Below, one piece after another: positions 51,341 to 58,838 of a stretch of DNA of 64,000 nucleotides. The stretch's first letter is position 1, and every line of letters starts with the position of its first letter. The position numbers and the translations under genes are program-made. Location: positions 1 through 64,000 of the forward strand of contig CAKTUU010000002.1 in NCBI GenBank assembly GCA_934621505.1. The letters are read 5' to 3'. The notes under the pieces were generated by a model. That model had not been told where the DNA came from and did not search any database. It saw only the letters and a list, made by a program, of their open reading frames with translations. This stretch comes from an uncultured Clostridia bacterium. GTDB lineage: Bacteria; Bacillota; Clostridia; Christensenellales; Aristaeellaceae.

Positions 51341-51488
51341 GAAAAAGTGGAGGTGCAGGAGGTACTACCTCCTGCCAGGGTTTTAGGGGCAGAGCCCCTA
51401 AACCTTGCAGCGCAACGCATTTCCCGCGAACCAGCGTAGCCATGTTCGTGGATGAGCGCTGTCATACCAGGGTTTTTCAGCAGCCTGA
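51341..51488. repeat. Intergenic miniature repeat, subfamily A, copy 3
   Basis: 148 bp from GAAAAAGTGGAGGTGC to GTTTTTCAGCAGCCTGA. Matches 17987-18143 closely throughout. Internal hairpins: CAGGAGG/CCTCCTG and GGTTTTAGGGGC/GCCCCTAAACC. Confidence 0.8.
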
Positions 51489-51537
51489 GCGGCTCCTGCG
51501 CGGAGCCGCTGCTGGTTTGCGCCAAGGGTTCGCTCAT
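51489..51537. repeat. 49-bp direct repeat right of the 51.4 kb element
   Basis: GCGGCTCC...GGAGCCGC palindrome and the trailing AAGGGTTCGCTCAT, as in the left copy. Confidence 0.8.
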
Positions 51538-51570
51538 AAAAAAGGCCGCTCCCTGTCCGGGAACGGCCTC
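51538..51570 (-). terminator. Terminator after the LCP gene
   Basis: Minus strand: GAGGCCGTTCCC and GGGAGCGGCC, then TTTTTT, ten bases past the stop. Confidence 0.85.
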
Positions 51571-51579
51571 TTCCATGGG

Positions 51580-52764
51580 TCAGTAGGTCTGACCGTACAA
51601 AAACTCCTGCCAGGCAGCCAGGGTCTGGGTCATACGCTTGTCGCTGATGTAAATGCAGCTTTTGTTTTCAAAGGTTTTGTAGCCGTACATCTTTTCCATG
51701 GGAATGCCGAACTGCTGCAATACCTCGCCGCCGGAGGACAGGTTCTGCATGGCCTCGCCACTGACGACGGCCATGCCCAGGGTGGCCATTTCATCCAGGG
51801 TCAGGTTGGTGTAGCCGTAGGGCAGGGCGGTTTGAATGACGCTGACCAGCTTGGTAAAGTCCATGCCGTCCAGTACCTTGGCCAGCAGCGCCTCCAGCAG
51901 CGCCCGCTGGCGGCCGTTGCGGTTAATGTCGTTCTGGCCCTTCAGGTTGCGGATGCGGCCATAGGTAACGGCCTGCATGCCGTCCAGGTGCTGCACGCCG
52001 TTTTCCAGCTTCAGCTTGTCCCGCTTCACATTGTCCATGGGTTCCTTCACAAACAGCTCGTAATTGATGGCGGAGGCCTCGGCCTTGGTCATTTCCATGT
52101 CCACGCCGCCCAGGGACTCGATGATGTCCGCCAGACCGTGGATGTTCACCACCACATAGCGGGAAATGTTCATTTTGAAATTGCGGTTGACGGTTTTCAT
52201 GGCCAGCTCGGCTCCGTGAGAGATATCGCCGTCCTTGCTGCCAAATTTAAAGGCGGTGTTGATGGGCTTGCGGTTTTTGTAGCCGGGCACAATCACGGCG
52301 GTGTCGCGGGCAAAGGAGGTCAGCTTGATGGAGCCGGTGTCCTTGTTGATGGAGCAGATAATCATGGCGTCGGACCGGCCGGTTTCCAGCTTGACGCTGC
52401 GGTTGTCAATGCCCAGCAGCAGAATGTTGACCACGTTGTCCGGCAGGGCTTCGTTGATTTCCAGATTGCTCAGGTCAATTTCGCCCTCCAGGGTGGCGTC
52501 CTCCAGTTCGGACGTGAGGGCGTCCAGCATGGCCCGCTCCTCGTCCGTCAGGTCGTCGGCGGCTCCTTCTGCCGCGGAGTCGGTCGTATCGGCGGAACCA
52601 TCCTCGCCGGCCCACTCCTTCCACTGGGCAATTTCCTCATCCGTCAGGTCGGCGCTGTCGGTAATTTCCACGCTAACGTCCTCGTTGGCGTTTAAAGAGC
52701 TTTCCGCTATGGCGCAGCCAAACAGCAGCGTCAGGCTGACAAGCAGCGCAATGATTTTTTTCAT
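51580..52764 (-). CDS. LytR-CpsA-Psr family wall-polymer ligase
   Basis: 394 residues. Signal peptide (KKIIALLVSLTLLFGCAIAES with a possible lipobox Cys), an acidic region (20-120), then the LCP domain: NILLLGIDNRSVKLETGRSDAMIICSI, KLTSFARDTAVIVPGYKNRK, NRFNF-like VNRNFKMNISRYVVVNI, and RIRNLKGQNDINRNGRQRALL. LCP enzymes transfer undecaprenyl-linked polymers onto peptidoglycan outside the membrane. The acidic N-terminal linker is longer than usual. Confidence 0.92.
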   Translation of the reverse strand: MKKIIALLVSLTLLFGCAIAESSLNANEDVSVEITDSADLTDEEIAQWKEWAGEDGSADTTDSAAEGAADDLTDEERAMLDALTSELEDATLEGEIDLSNLEINEALPDNVVNILLLGIDNRSVKLETGRSDAMIICSINKDTGSIKLTSFARDTAVIVPGYKNRKPINTAFKFGSKDGDISHGAELAMKTVNRNFKMNISRYVVVNIHGLADIIESLGGVDMEMTKAEASAINYELFVKEPMDNVKRDKLKLENGVQHLDGMQAVTYGRIRNLKGQNDINRNGRQRALLEALLAKVLDGMDFTKLVSVIQTALPYGYTNLTLDEMATLGMAVVSGEAMQNLSSGGEVLQQFGIPMEKMYGYKTFENKSCIYISDKRMTQTLAAWQEFLYGQTY

Positions 52765-52799
52765 ACAACCCCTCCTTGGTAATGTAAGGTTCCGCCGTC

Positions 52800-52829
52800 A
52801 GTATACGGCCAGCCTTCCACGGTTGTCAA
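52800..52829 (-). promoter_or_regulatory. Promoter of the LCP gene
   Basis: Minus strand: TTGACA, 18-base spacer, TATACT. Confidence 0.75.
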
Positions 52830-53329
52830 GCGGTGGGGCTGCCGGTAATGCGGCTTAAATCCACCTTTTCCAGCAGCTTTATCATGGGCACCCCCAGCGC
52901 GTAGCAAACCGCCGCTTCCCCGGCGGCCACGGTAAGCATGTTCAGCCACAGGGTGTTCAGGCCGTAGGCGTAGGTCAGCACCAGACCCACAATCACGCCG
53001 TTGGCAAGCACCGGGGGCAGGGCTTTGACCCACACGCTGCCCTTGATGCGCCGGGTCAAAATAGCGGCGACCAGCGTGGCCAGGGTGCCGAAGACCACAT
53101 CGTAAACCGTAGCGCCCAGAGGGCTGAACAGGTTGCTGATGAGGCAGCCCAGGGTCAGGCCGGGAATGGCCTGGGGAAACAGAATGGGCAGCAGCGTTAA
53201 CGCCTCGGATACGCGAAATTGCACCGGACCAAAGCTGATGGCCTGCAGGCCCAGGGTCAGCGCGGCATAGATGGCGGCGATCATGGCCGTCAGGCACAGG
53301 TCGCGGGTACGAAACTTCATTTCAATCAT
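52826..53329 (-). CDS. queT: QueT-family queuosine precursor transporter
   Basis: 167 residues with five to six hydrophobic helices. Characteristic start RDLCLTAMIAAIYAALTL, then FGPVQFRVSEALTLLPILFP and LGCLISNLFSPLGATVYDVVFGTLATL. QueT is an S-component or permease for preQ1/queuosine precursors. The gene has its own promoter with a leader of only about 40 bases. No queuosine synthesis gene is adjacent. Confidence 0.9.
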   Translation of the reverse strand: MIEMKFRTRDLCLTAMIAAIYAALTLGLQAISFGPVQFRVSEALTLLPILFPQAIPGLTLGCLISNLFSPLGATVYDVVFGTLATLVAAILTRRIKGSVWVKALPPVLANGVIVGLVLTYAYGLNTLWLNMLTVAAGEAAVCYALGVPMIKLLEKVDLSRITGSPTA

Positions 53330-53370
53330 CGCTTCCTTTCTTCCCGCTATGGCAGAAACGCGGGGTCCCC

Positions 53371-53399
53371 ACTATATCACAAACGCTTCAAAAAGTCGA
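53371..53399 (-). promoter_or_regulatory. Promoter of queT
   Basis: Minus strand: TCGACT, 17-base spacer, TATAGT. Confidence 0.6.
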
Positions 53400-53463
53400 G
53401 AACCTGCCCTTTTGGAAACAGTTTACAGGTGTGAAAGCCGCCATGATTTTACGGATTGTCCCA

Positions 53464-53492
53464 TTGAATTTTCTCCTTTCCTGATGTATAAT
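53464..53492 (+). promoter_or_regulatory. Promoter of the cytidylate-kinase-like gene
   Basis: TTGAAT, 17-base spacer, TATAAT, 40 bases before the ATG. Confidence 0.7.
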
Positions 53493-53531
53493 GTAGCTAA
53501 TGGAAAGCCGAATAGCGTATGGAGGTGCTTT

Positions 53532-54146
53532 ATGCATACCATTATTACCATTGGCCGTGAATACGGCAGCGGCGGCCGTGAAATTGGCAAACTGGTTGCC
53601 GATAAACTGAACATTCCCTTTTATGATAAGGAAATTTTGACCCGTGCCGCGGAGGAAAGCGGTCTGTGCCCCGAGGTTTTTGAACAGCATGACGAAAAAG
53701 CCAGCGTAGGCGGGCTGCTGGGCATGGGCGGCGGCATGCATGTGGGCGTAGGCGGCGCCAGCTTGCAGCTGCCGCTGAACCAGCGGGTATTTCTGGCGCA
53801 GTTTGACGCGATTATGAAGCTGGCGGCGGAGGGCCCCTGCGTGATTGTGGGGCGCTGCGCCGACTATGTGCTGCGGGAGCGGGACAATGTGGCCCATGTG
53901 TTTTTGTATGCGTCCGAGGAAAAGCGCATTCAGCGGATTATGCGGGTGGAGCAGGTAAGCCGGGAAAAGGCCCGGGAGCTGATCAAAAAGACGGATAAGC
54001 AGCGCCGCAATTATTATAATTTCTTTGCCGATGGCAACTGGGGGATGCGCAGCAACTATGACCTGATGCTGCGCACCGACGACCTGACCCCGGAGCTGGC
54101 GGCCAGCGCCATTATCGCTTTTGTGCATATGCGGGAAGGGGAATAA
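53532..54146 (+). CDS. Cytidylate kinase-like protein
   Basis: 204 residues. P-loop-like ITIGREYGSGGREIGKLVADKL at the N-terminus, CVIVGRCADYVLRERDNVAHVFLYA, and KTDKQRRNYYNFFADGNWG. This family of cytidylate-kinase-like proteins is common in Clostridia; the nucleotide substrate is not proven. A Gly/Met-rich insert (GLLGMGGGMHVGVGG) is typical of it. GGAGG precedes the ATG at 53532. Confidence 0.88.
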   Translation: MHTIITIGREYGSGGREIGKLVADKLNIPFYDKEILTRAAEESGLCPEVFEQHDEKASVGGLLGMGGGMHVGVGGASLQLPLNQRVFLAQFDAIMKLAAEGPCVIVGRCADYVLRERDNVAHVFLYASEEKRIQRIMRVEQVSREKARELIKKTDKQRRNYYNFFADGNWGMRSNYDLMLRTDDLTPELAASAIIAFVHMREGE

Positions 54147-54180
54147 ATCCTCAAGGGCTTAAAAACGCTGTCATATCTAA

Positions 54181-54193
54181 AAACGCCGCTTCA
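54181..54193. repeat. 13-bp direct repeat left of the 54.2 kb element
   Basis: AAAACGCCGCTTC, the same as the left arm of the terminator at 54359-54400. Confidence 0.7.
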
Positions 54194-54358
54194 GACGGTC
54201 GAAAAATCTTTTTCTGGGAATTGTCAGAGGGACCCTCTGACTGGAATCGTATCGACCGGCTTTGCCGGTCGGGCGGGGGGCTTTCGGCTCTGCCGAAAAC
54301 ATTCCTTCAGTCCTTTGGCAGAAAAGATTGTCGTCAGGCAAGCTTTTTTGCCGGCATG
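54194..54358. repeat. Intergenic miniature repeat, diverged member
   Basis: 165 bp. Left end (C)AGACGGTCGAAAAATC, right end AGCTTTTTTGCCGGCATG. Internal hairpins include GTCAGAGGG/CCCTCTGAC, CGACCGGC-TTT-GCCGGTCG and TTTCGGC/GCCGAAA. Confidence 0.65.
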
Positions 54359-54400
54359 AAAACGCCGCTTCGTCCTTTTCTCGACGAAGCGGCGTTTTTC
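54359..54400 (-). terminator. Terminator after the ECF S-component gene
   Basis: AACGCCGCTTCGTC and GACGAAGCGGCGTT pair perfectly; T-run on the minus strand. Fourteen bases past the stop. Confidence 0.85.
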
Positions 54401-54413
54401 CTTTCCGCTTTTT

Positions 54414-54911
54414 TCAGTCCTTGATAGGAACCCGGGACAGAACCGGCCACAGAACAATGGCCAGCAGCACGCCGCTGACGCCCTGAATGGCGTTGGGCAG
54501 CAAAGCCCCCGCGGCGGCGGCCAGACCGTAGCCCAGGAACAGCCATTCCGCCACAAAATAACCGGCTACCATCACGGCTTCCGCCAGCACCAGACCCACA
54601 ACGCGCACCCATACACGGCTCTGCTTGGCCGCCCATACGGCCACGGCGGCGGTAGCCCCCTTAATCAGGAAGGTGGGCAGGCAGTACAGGGTGTAGCCGC
54701 CCAGCAGGTCGGCCAGCATGCTGCCCAGGGCGGCGGCCGGAATGGAAGCTGGACCCAGCAGGCCCGCTCCCAGCAGAATCACGCCGTCCCCCAGATGAAT
54801 ATATCCCTGGGTGATGGACACGGGCAATTTCAGGAAGGAAGTGGCCACAAACACCAGCGCGGCCAGCATGCCGCACATGGCCAGGGTTTTAACGGATAAT
54901 TGCTTTTTCAT
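54414..54911 (-). CDS. ECF transporter S-component (substrate-binding membrane protein)
   Basis: 165 residues with about six hydrophobic helices. VKTLAMCGMLAALVFVATSFLKLPV at the start, GYIHLGDGVILLGAGLLGP, and AALGSMLADLLGGYTLYCLPTFLIKG match S-components of the HmpT/ThiW-like group. It would bind a vitamin or precursor and use a shared energising module encoded elsewhere. Its ATG overlaps the ferritin-like gene stop by 4 bases. Confidence 0.88.
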   Translation of the reverse strand: MKKQLSVKTLAMCGMLAALVFVATSFLKLPVSITQGYIHLGDGVILLGAGLLGPASIPAAALGSMLADLLGGYTLYCLPTFLIKGATAAVAVWAAKQSRVWVRVVGLVLAEAVMVAGYFVAEWLFLGYGLAAAAGALLPNAIQGVSGVLLAIVLWPVLSRVPIKD

Positions 54912-55378
54912 TTCATCAGTGCCTCCAAATCAGTGAGATGGCGGTCCTCCTCGGACGCGATCTGCATCAGGATTTCCCGTGTCTGCGGGTTTTGCGCCTG
55001 CTGGGCAAACGCCCGGTACCGCTCCGCGGAGGTGCGCTCCGCATCGGCGGCGTATTGCAGCATGGCGGGTACGCTGTCAAGGAATCCTTCCCGGGCCGCG
55101 CCCATCAGTCCGGCCTGAAACAGGGTGCCCTGAGCCATGGCGGTCAGGGTCAGCTCCCGCTCGGGGGATACCTGCTGGGGGCAGGCCTGAGCCAGCTGGC
55201 GGAATTTGGCCAGATGGCCTTCCTCATCCCGCAGAATGGCGCACAGGTGAGCGTACAGCGGCTGCTTTTCCCGGCCCAGACGCTCCATCAGGGCCAAGGC
55301 GCGGGTGTAGGTTTTCACCGCCCCGGTTTCCATCTGACAGGCCACCAACAGGGCCTCGGCCTCGGATTGAATATCCAT
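54908..55378 (-). CDS. Ferritin-like/rubrerythrin-type helical protein
   Basis: 156 residues, all helical. Four-helix-bundle metal ligands: E and ExxH in CQMETGAVKTYTRAL and ILRDEEGHLAKFRQLA, and again in AERTSAERYRAFAQQA and IASEEDRHLTDLEAL. No rubredoxin domain. A peroxide or iron role is likely but unproven. AAAGGAG precedes the ATG at 55378. Coupled to the ECF S-component downstream. Confidence 0.85.
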   Translation of the reverse strand: MDIQSEAEALLVACQMETGAVKTYTRALALMERLGREKQPLYAHLCAILRDEEGHLAKFRQLAQACPQQVSPERELTLTAMAQGTLFQAGLMGAAREGFLDSVPAMLQYAADAERTSAERYRAFAQQAQNPQTREILMQIASEEDRHLTDLEALMK

Positions 55379-55434
55379 GTTTTCTCCTTTTGCGTAAAAA
55401 AGCCCCGCACACCGCAGCATGCGGGGCGTACAGC

Positions 55435-55635
55435 TTACTTGTCGGCCAGGTATTCGTTCAGCTTGGCTACCAGCGCGTCGGCGTCGGAGCCGTGGGCGGC
55501 GCAGGCGTCCACAATGGGCTCGGCGGTGGCGCAGGGGCAACCCAGACAATGCATGCCAAACTCCATAAAGATGCCGGCGGTGCCGCGGTCCATATTCAGT
55601 ACCTGAGAAATGGGCATATTCTTATCAACAGTCAT
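55435..55635 (-). CDS. DUF1858 small redox-disulfide protein
   Basis: 66 residues. MPISQVLNMDRGTAGIFMEFGMHCLGCPCATAEPI has the C-x2-C-x-C cluster typical of DUF1858/hybrid-cluster-protein-associated domains in anaerobes. Binding of metal or a disulfide is expected, function unknown. The ATG at 55635 starts the conserved sequence; longer upstream frame has no match. Lies 56 bases before the ferritin-like gene. Confidence 0.88.
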   Translation of the reverse strand: MTVDKNMPISQVLNMDRGTAGIFMEFGMHCLGCPCATAEPIVDACAAHGSDADALVAKLNEYLADK

Positions 55636-55706
55636 GGTTTGTGCAATCTCCTTTCCTACTTGTGTCCACAGGGACCTGCCTATCTTATCATTGCCCGGAC
55701 GGACTG

Positions 55707-57017
55707 TCAACTTTCTTTCAAATTCAGGCATCCGTCGCCAAGGGTTTGAATATCCGTGCGGTAGAAGGCGGCCAGGGCGCTGGTCATGTGGTCCGCGTCC
55801 TTTACGCCGGCGGTTTCGTAGCAGGAATGCATGGCCAGCTGGGCCAGGCCGATATCCACCGTGTTCATGGACACCTGGGAATTGGCGATGTTGCCCAGTG
55901 TGGAGCCGCCCAGCATATCCGACCGGTTGGAAAAATGCTGCACCGGCACGTCCGCCCGGCGGCAGATTTCCGCAAAGACGGCGCAGGACACCGCGTCGGT
56001 GGTGTACTTCTGGTTGGCGTTGTGTTTGATGACCACGCCGTCGTTCAGAAAGGTGCGGTTTTGCGCGTCGTACTTGTCCGGATGGTTGGGATGCACCCCG
56101 TGGGCGTTGTCAGCGGATACCATAAAGCTCTGCGCCATGGCCCGGCGGGCTTCCGAATCACTCATGCCCAGGCAGGCGCACAGCCGCGCCAGCACGTCCT
56201 TCAGGAAGGTGGAATCCGCTCCCTGTTTGGTGCCGCTGCCTACCTCCTCGTTATCAAAGACGGCGTAAACATTGGCGTGGCCCTGGGCGGGCGCGTCCAA
56301 AAAGGCGTTCAGGGACGTCCAGGCGCATTCCAGGTCGTCAATGCGGGGACAGGAGAAGAAGGCCCCGTCCCCCCACAGGCTGCCCGGGGTGCGGTTGTAC
56401 AAAAACAGGTCCGCGCCCACAATGTCCTCCGGCTTTACGTCGCAGGCGGCGGCGATATCCGCCATCAGCCTGCCCGGCTCCGTTCCCTGGGCGTACAGGG
56501 GCGGCAGGTCGCTTTGGGCGTTGTATTTGTAGCCGTCGTTGACCTCCCGGTTAAAATGGATGGGCATGTTGGGAATCAGCACCGCGTCCCGGTTCAGGTC
56601 CACCAGACGGGTTTCCAGCCCCGCCGGGGTGCGCGCCATTACCCGGCCCGCAATGGACAGGGGCCGGTCAAACCAGCTGGACATAATCATGCCGCCATAG
56701 CGCTCCACATTCAGGCGGATGTAGCGGCCGCAGGCGATATCCTCGCAGCGGGGCTTCAGCTTAAAGGTGGGGGAATCGCTGTGGCTGGCCACAATCTGGA
56801 AGTGGGTGGGAGCCGCTTCCGGCAGGGTAAAGGCGATGACCGCCGAACGGTTGCGGGTAACATAATAGCGCCCGCCGGGCTGCAGGGACCAGACGTCCTT
56901 TTCACACAGCGGGGAAAAGCCCTGCTTTTCCAGCGAAAGGGTCATGTTTTGCGCCGCCTGAAACGCGGTGGGGGATTTTTGCACAAAGGTCAGAAAATCA
57001 CGGATGGGTTTGATCAT
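55707..57017 (-). CDS. M18-family aminopeptidase
   Basis: 436 residues, normal for M18 (aspartyl aminopeptidase-like). Metal ligands: VASHSDSPTF, DNEEVGSGTKQGADS (catalytic Glu pair), VSADNAHGVHPN and the C-terminal DIGLAQLAMHSCYE with the last His. Cuts N-terminal acidic or neutral residues from peptides in the cytosol as a dodecamer. AGGGGAGG precedes the ATG. Confidence 0.95.
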   Translation of the reverse strand: MIKPIRDFLTFVQKSPTAFQAAQNMTLSLEKQGFSPLCEKDVWSLQPGGRYYVTRNRSAVIAFTLPEAAPTHFQIVASHSDSPTFKLKPRCEDIACGRYIRLNVERYGGMIMSSWFDRPLSIAGRVMARTPAGLETRLVDLNRDAVLIPNMPIHFNREVNDGYKYNAQSDLPPLYAQGTEPGRLMADIAAACDVKPEDIVGADLFLYNRTPGSLWGDGAFFSCPRIDDLECAWTSLNAFLDAPAQGHANVYAVFDNEEVGSGTKQGADSTFLKDVLARLCACLGMSDSEARRAMAQSFMVSADNAHGVHPNHPDKYDAQNRTFLNDGVVIKHNANQKYTTDAVSCAVFAEICRRADVPVQHFSNRSDMLGGSTLGNIANSQVSMNTVDIGLAQLAMHSCYETAGVKDADHMTSALAAFYRTDIQTLGDGCLNLKES

Positions 57018-57049
57018 GAAAAAAGCCTCCCCTTGGAAAGATCGCCTCT

Positions 57050-57078
57050 ATTATAGCCCCTTGACGGGGCGGACGCAA
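57050..57078 (-). promoter_or_regulatory. Promoter of the M18 peptidase gene
   Basis: Minus strand: TTGCGT, 17-base spacer, TATAAT. Confidence 0.7.
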
Positions 57079-57083
57079 GGCGG

Positions 57084-57112
57084 TTGACAGCCGCGCGAGG
57101 CTGTGATATGGT
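57084..57112 (+). promoter_or_regulatory. Promoter of glyA
   Basis: TTGACA, 17-base spacer, TATGGT. Its -35 lies just beyond that of the divergent peptidase promoter. Confidence 0.7.
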
Positions 57113-57146
57113 GATAAAAATTTGGAGTAAGCGAGGAGCGGATGGA

Positions 57147-58397
57147 ATGGAAAAGGACATCATCAGCTATATTGCCCAGGCGGATTCTCAGGTGGCCGAA
57201 TTGACCCGGCGGGAGCTGGAACGCCAGCAAAACGGAATTGAACTCATCGCGTCGGAGAACTATCCCAGCCCGGCGGTGCGCATGGCCATGGCCAGCATTT
57301 TTACCGCCAAATACGCGGAGGGCTATCCCGGCAAACGGTATTACGGCGGCTGCGAAGTGGTGGACGAACTGGAGGAGATGGCCCGGCAGCGGCTGCTGCG
57401 GCTGTTTCACGCGGACGGCTGGCATGCCAATGTGCAGCCCCACAGCGGATCCCAGGCAAACATGGCGGTATTCGCCGCGGTTTTGCAGCCCGGCGACCCG
57501 GTGATGGGCATGTCCCTGGAGGCGGGCGGCCATTTGACCCACGCCAACCCCCAGGGCCTGGAGGGCAAGCTGTACAACGCCCGGCAGTACGGGGTGGATC
57601 CCGCCACCGGCCTGATCGACTATGACCAGGTGCAGCGCATTGCCTTGGAGCATAAGCCCAGGCTGATTGTATGCGGCGCGTCCGCCTACCCCCGGGTGAT
57701 TGACTTTGCCCGTTTCCGCCAGATCGCGGACAGCGTGGGCGCGTATTTGATGGCGGATATCGCCCACATTGCGGGGCCGGTCGCGGCGGGGCTGCATCCC
57801 TCACCCATTCCTTACGCGGATTTTGTAACCTCCACCACTCACAAGACCCTGCGGGGACCCAGAGGCGGCATTATCCTGTGCAAGCCGGAATTTGCCAGGG
57901 CCATTGACCGGGCGGTGTTTCCGGTATTGCAGGGCGGCCCGCTGGAGCATATCATCGCGGCCAAGGCGGTGTGCTTTCACGAGGCGGCCCAGCCCGCGTT
58001 TGTGCGGTACCAGCAGCGGGTGCTGGATAACTGCCAGGCGCTGGCGGAGGGCTTCCGCCGGCGGGGCTTCCAGATGGTGACCGGCGGCACGGACAACCAC
58101 CTGTTGCTGCTGAACACCTACGGCAGCCTGGGCCTGACCGGCCGTCAGGCGGAGGACAGGCTGTTCCGCTGTCACATTACCGTAAACAAAAACACCATTC
58201 CCGGCGAAACCCTGAAGCCCAGCGAGGCCAGCGGCATTCGCATCGGCTCCGCGGCGGTAACCACCCGGGGCATGGGGGTGGAGCAGATGGACGAAATTGC
58301 CGGGCTGATTGCCAGGGCCCTGTCCCAGGAGCCGGACGAGGCGCTGGCCCGTCAGGCCGTGGAGCTGGCCGGACGCTACCCGCTGTTCCAGTACTGA
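57147..58397 (+). CDS. glyA: Serine hydroxymethyltransferase GlyA
   Basis: 416 residues, the normal length. NGIELIASENYPSPAVRMAM and YPGKRYYGGCEVVDELE are the N-terminal hallmarks; PLP-binding Lys233 is in TSTTHKTLRGPRGG. Converts serine and tetrahydrofolate to glycine and methylene-THF, which also supplies ThyX. GAGGAG eight bases before the ATG at 57147. Single-gene unit divergent from the peptidase. Confidence 0.97.
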   Translation: MEKDIISYIAQADSQVAELTRRELERQQNGIELIASENYPSPAVRMAMASIFTAKYAEGYPGKRYYGGCEVVDELEEMARQRLLRLFHADGWHANVQPHSGSQANMAVFAAVLQPGDPVMGMSLEAGGHLTHANPQGLEGKLYNARQYGVDPATGLIDYDQVQRIALEHKPRLIVCGASAYPRVIDFARFRQIADSVGAYLMADIAHIAGPVAAGLHPSPIPYADFVTSTTHKTLRGPRGGIILCKPEFARAIDRAVFPVLQGGPLEHIIAAKAVCFHEAAQPAFVRYQQRVLDNCQALAEGFRRRGFQMVTGGTDNHLLLLNTYGSLGLTGRQAEDRLFRCHITVNKNTIPGETLKPSEASGIRIGSAAVTTRGMGVEQMDEIAGLIARALSQEPDEALARQAVELAGRYPLFQY

Positions 58398-58401
58398 TGT
58401 G

Positions 58402-58468
58402 TGAGGCCGTCCCTAAAAGGCTGGCTCGGCAGTGGCCTTTTCTGACGAAGAAGCTGTTTTCGGCAGAG
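58402..58468. repeat. Intergenic miniature repeat, subfamily B, diverged copy 3
   Basis: About 67 bp from GAGGCCGTCCCTAAAAGG to GTTTTCGGCAGAG, sharing CCTTTTCTGACGAAG and TTTTCGGCAG with the element at 23526. Confidence 0.65.
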
Positions 58469-58505
58469 CCGCGCACGCGGGCCAGCCGGTCAATAGGAAT
58501 GCGGT

Positions 58506-58527
58506 GAGAGGGGCTGCGGCCCCTCTC
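58506..58527 (+). terminator. Hairpin after glyA
   Basis: GAGAGGGGC and GCCCCTCTC pair around a 4-base loop. No clear T-run; may be a weak terminator or part of the repeat remains. Confidence 0.45.
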
Positions 58528-58552
58528 GCAATGTCCAGAAGGGGTTGCCTGT

Positions 58553-58762
58553 ATGTATGTTTTGCTGGGAAGTGTTTTTATCATTGCGGGAACGGTTATG
58601 CTGGCGAGTCCCAAAACGATTTTTCAAATGATGGAAGGTTGGAAGGGCACCGGCGATCAGGAGCCATCCCCTTTGTATTGCGCCAGCACCAGACTGGGTG
58701 GATTGGCCTTTTTGCTCATTGGAATCGCGGGCATTGTCGTTTCGCTGCTTTATCTAACATAA
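58553..58762 (+). CDS. Small two-helix membrane protein (DUF6199-like)
   Basis: 69 residues: helix YVLLGSVFIIAGTVMLA, loop with FQMMEGWKGTGDQEPSPLYCASTRLGG, helix LAFLLIGIAGIVVSLLYLT. The SxxYxxSTRxGG loop resembles the DUF6199 family. Function unknown. AGAAGGGGTTGCCTGT precedes the ATG with a usable GGGG site. Confidence 0.75.
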   Translation: MYVLLGSVFIIAGTVMLASPKTIFQMMEGWKGTGDQEPSPLYCASTRLGGLAFLLIGIAGIVVSLLYLT

Positions 58763-58838
58763 TGCTTTTTGTTAAGCACTATGAGATTTTTCAAACAAAC
58801 GGGCGGGCTTCCCACTGGGAAGCCCGCCCATCTTGGAT

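Larger units (their letters stand above)
51275..51579. other. Convergent intergenic region with terminators and a repeat element
   Basis: About 305 bases between the second L,D-transpeptidase and the LCP gene. It is filled by two terminators, two 49-bp direct repeats and the element 51341-51488. No gene. Confidence 0.75.

Noticed and set aside
53330..53370. A preQ1 riboswitch before queT
   Set aside because: The leader is only about 40 bases and shows a GGGGACCCC hairpin, but not the conserved A-rich tail or loop of preQ1-I, nor a recognisable preQ1-II or III pattern.
57113..57146. T-box or glycine riboswitch before glyA
   Set aside because: The leader is too short, about 30 bases from the promoter to the start.
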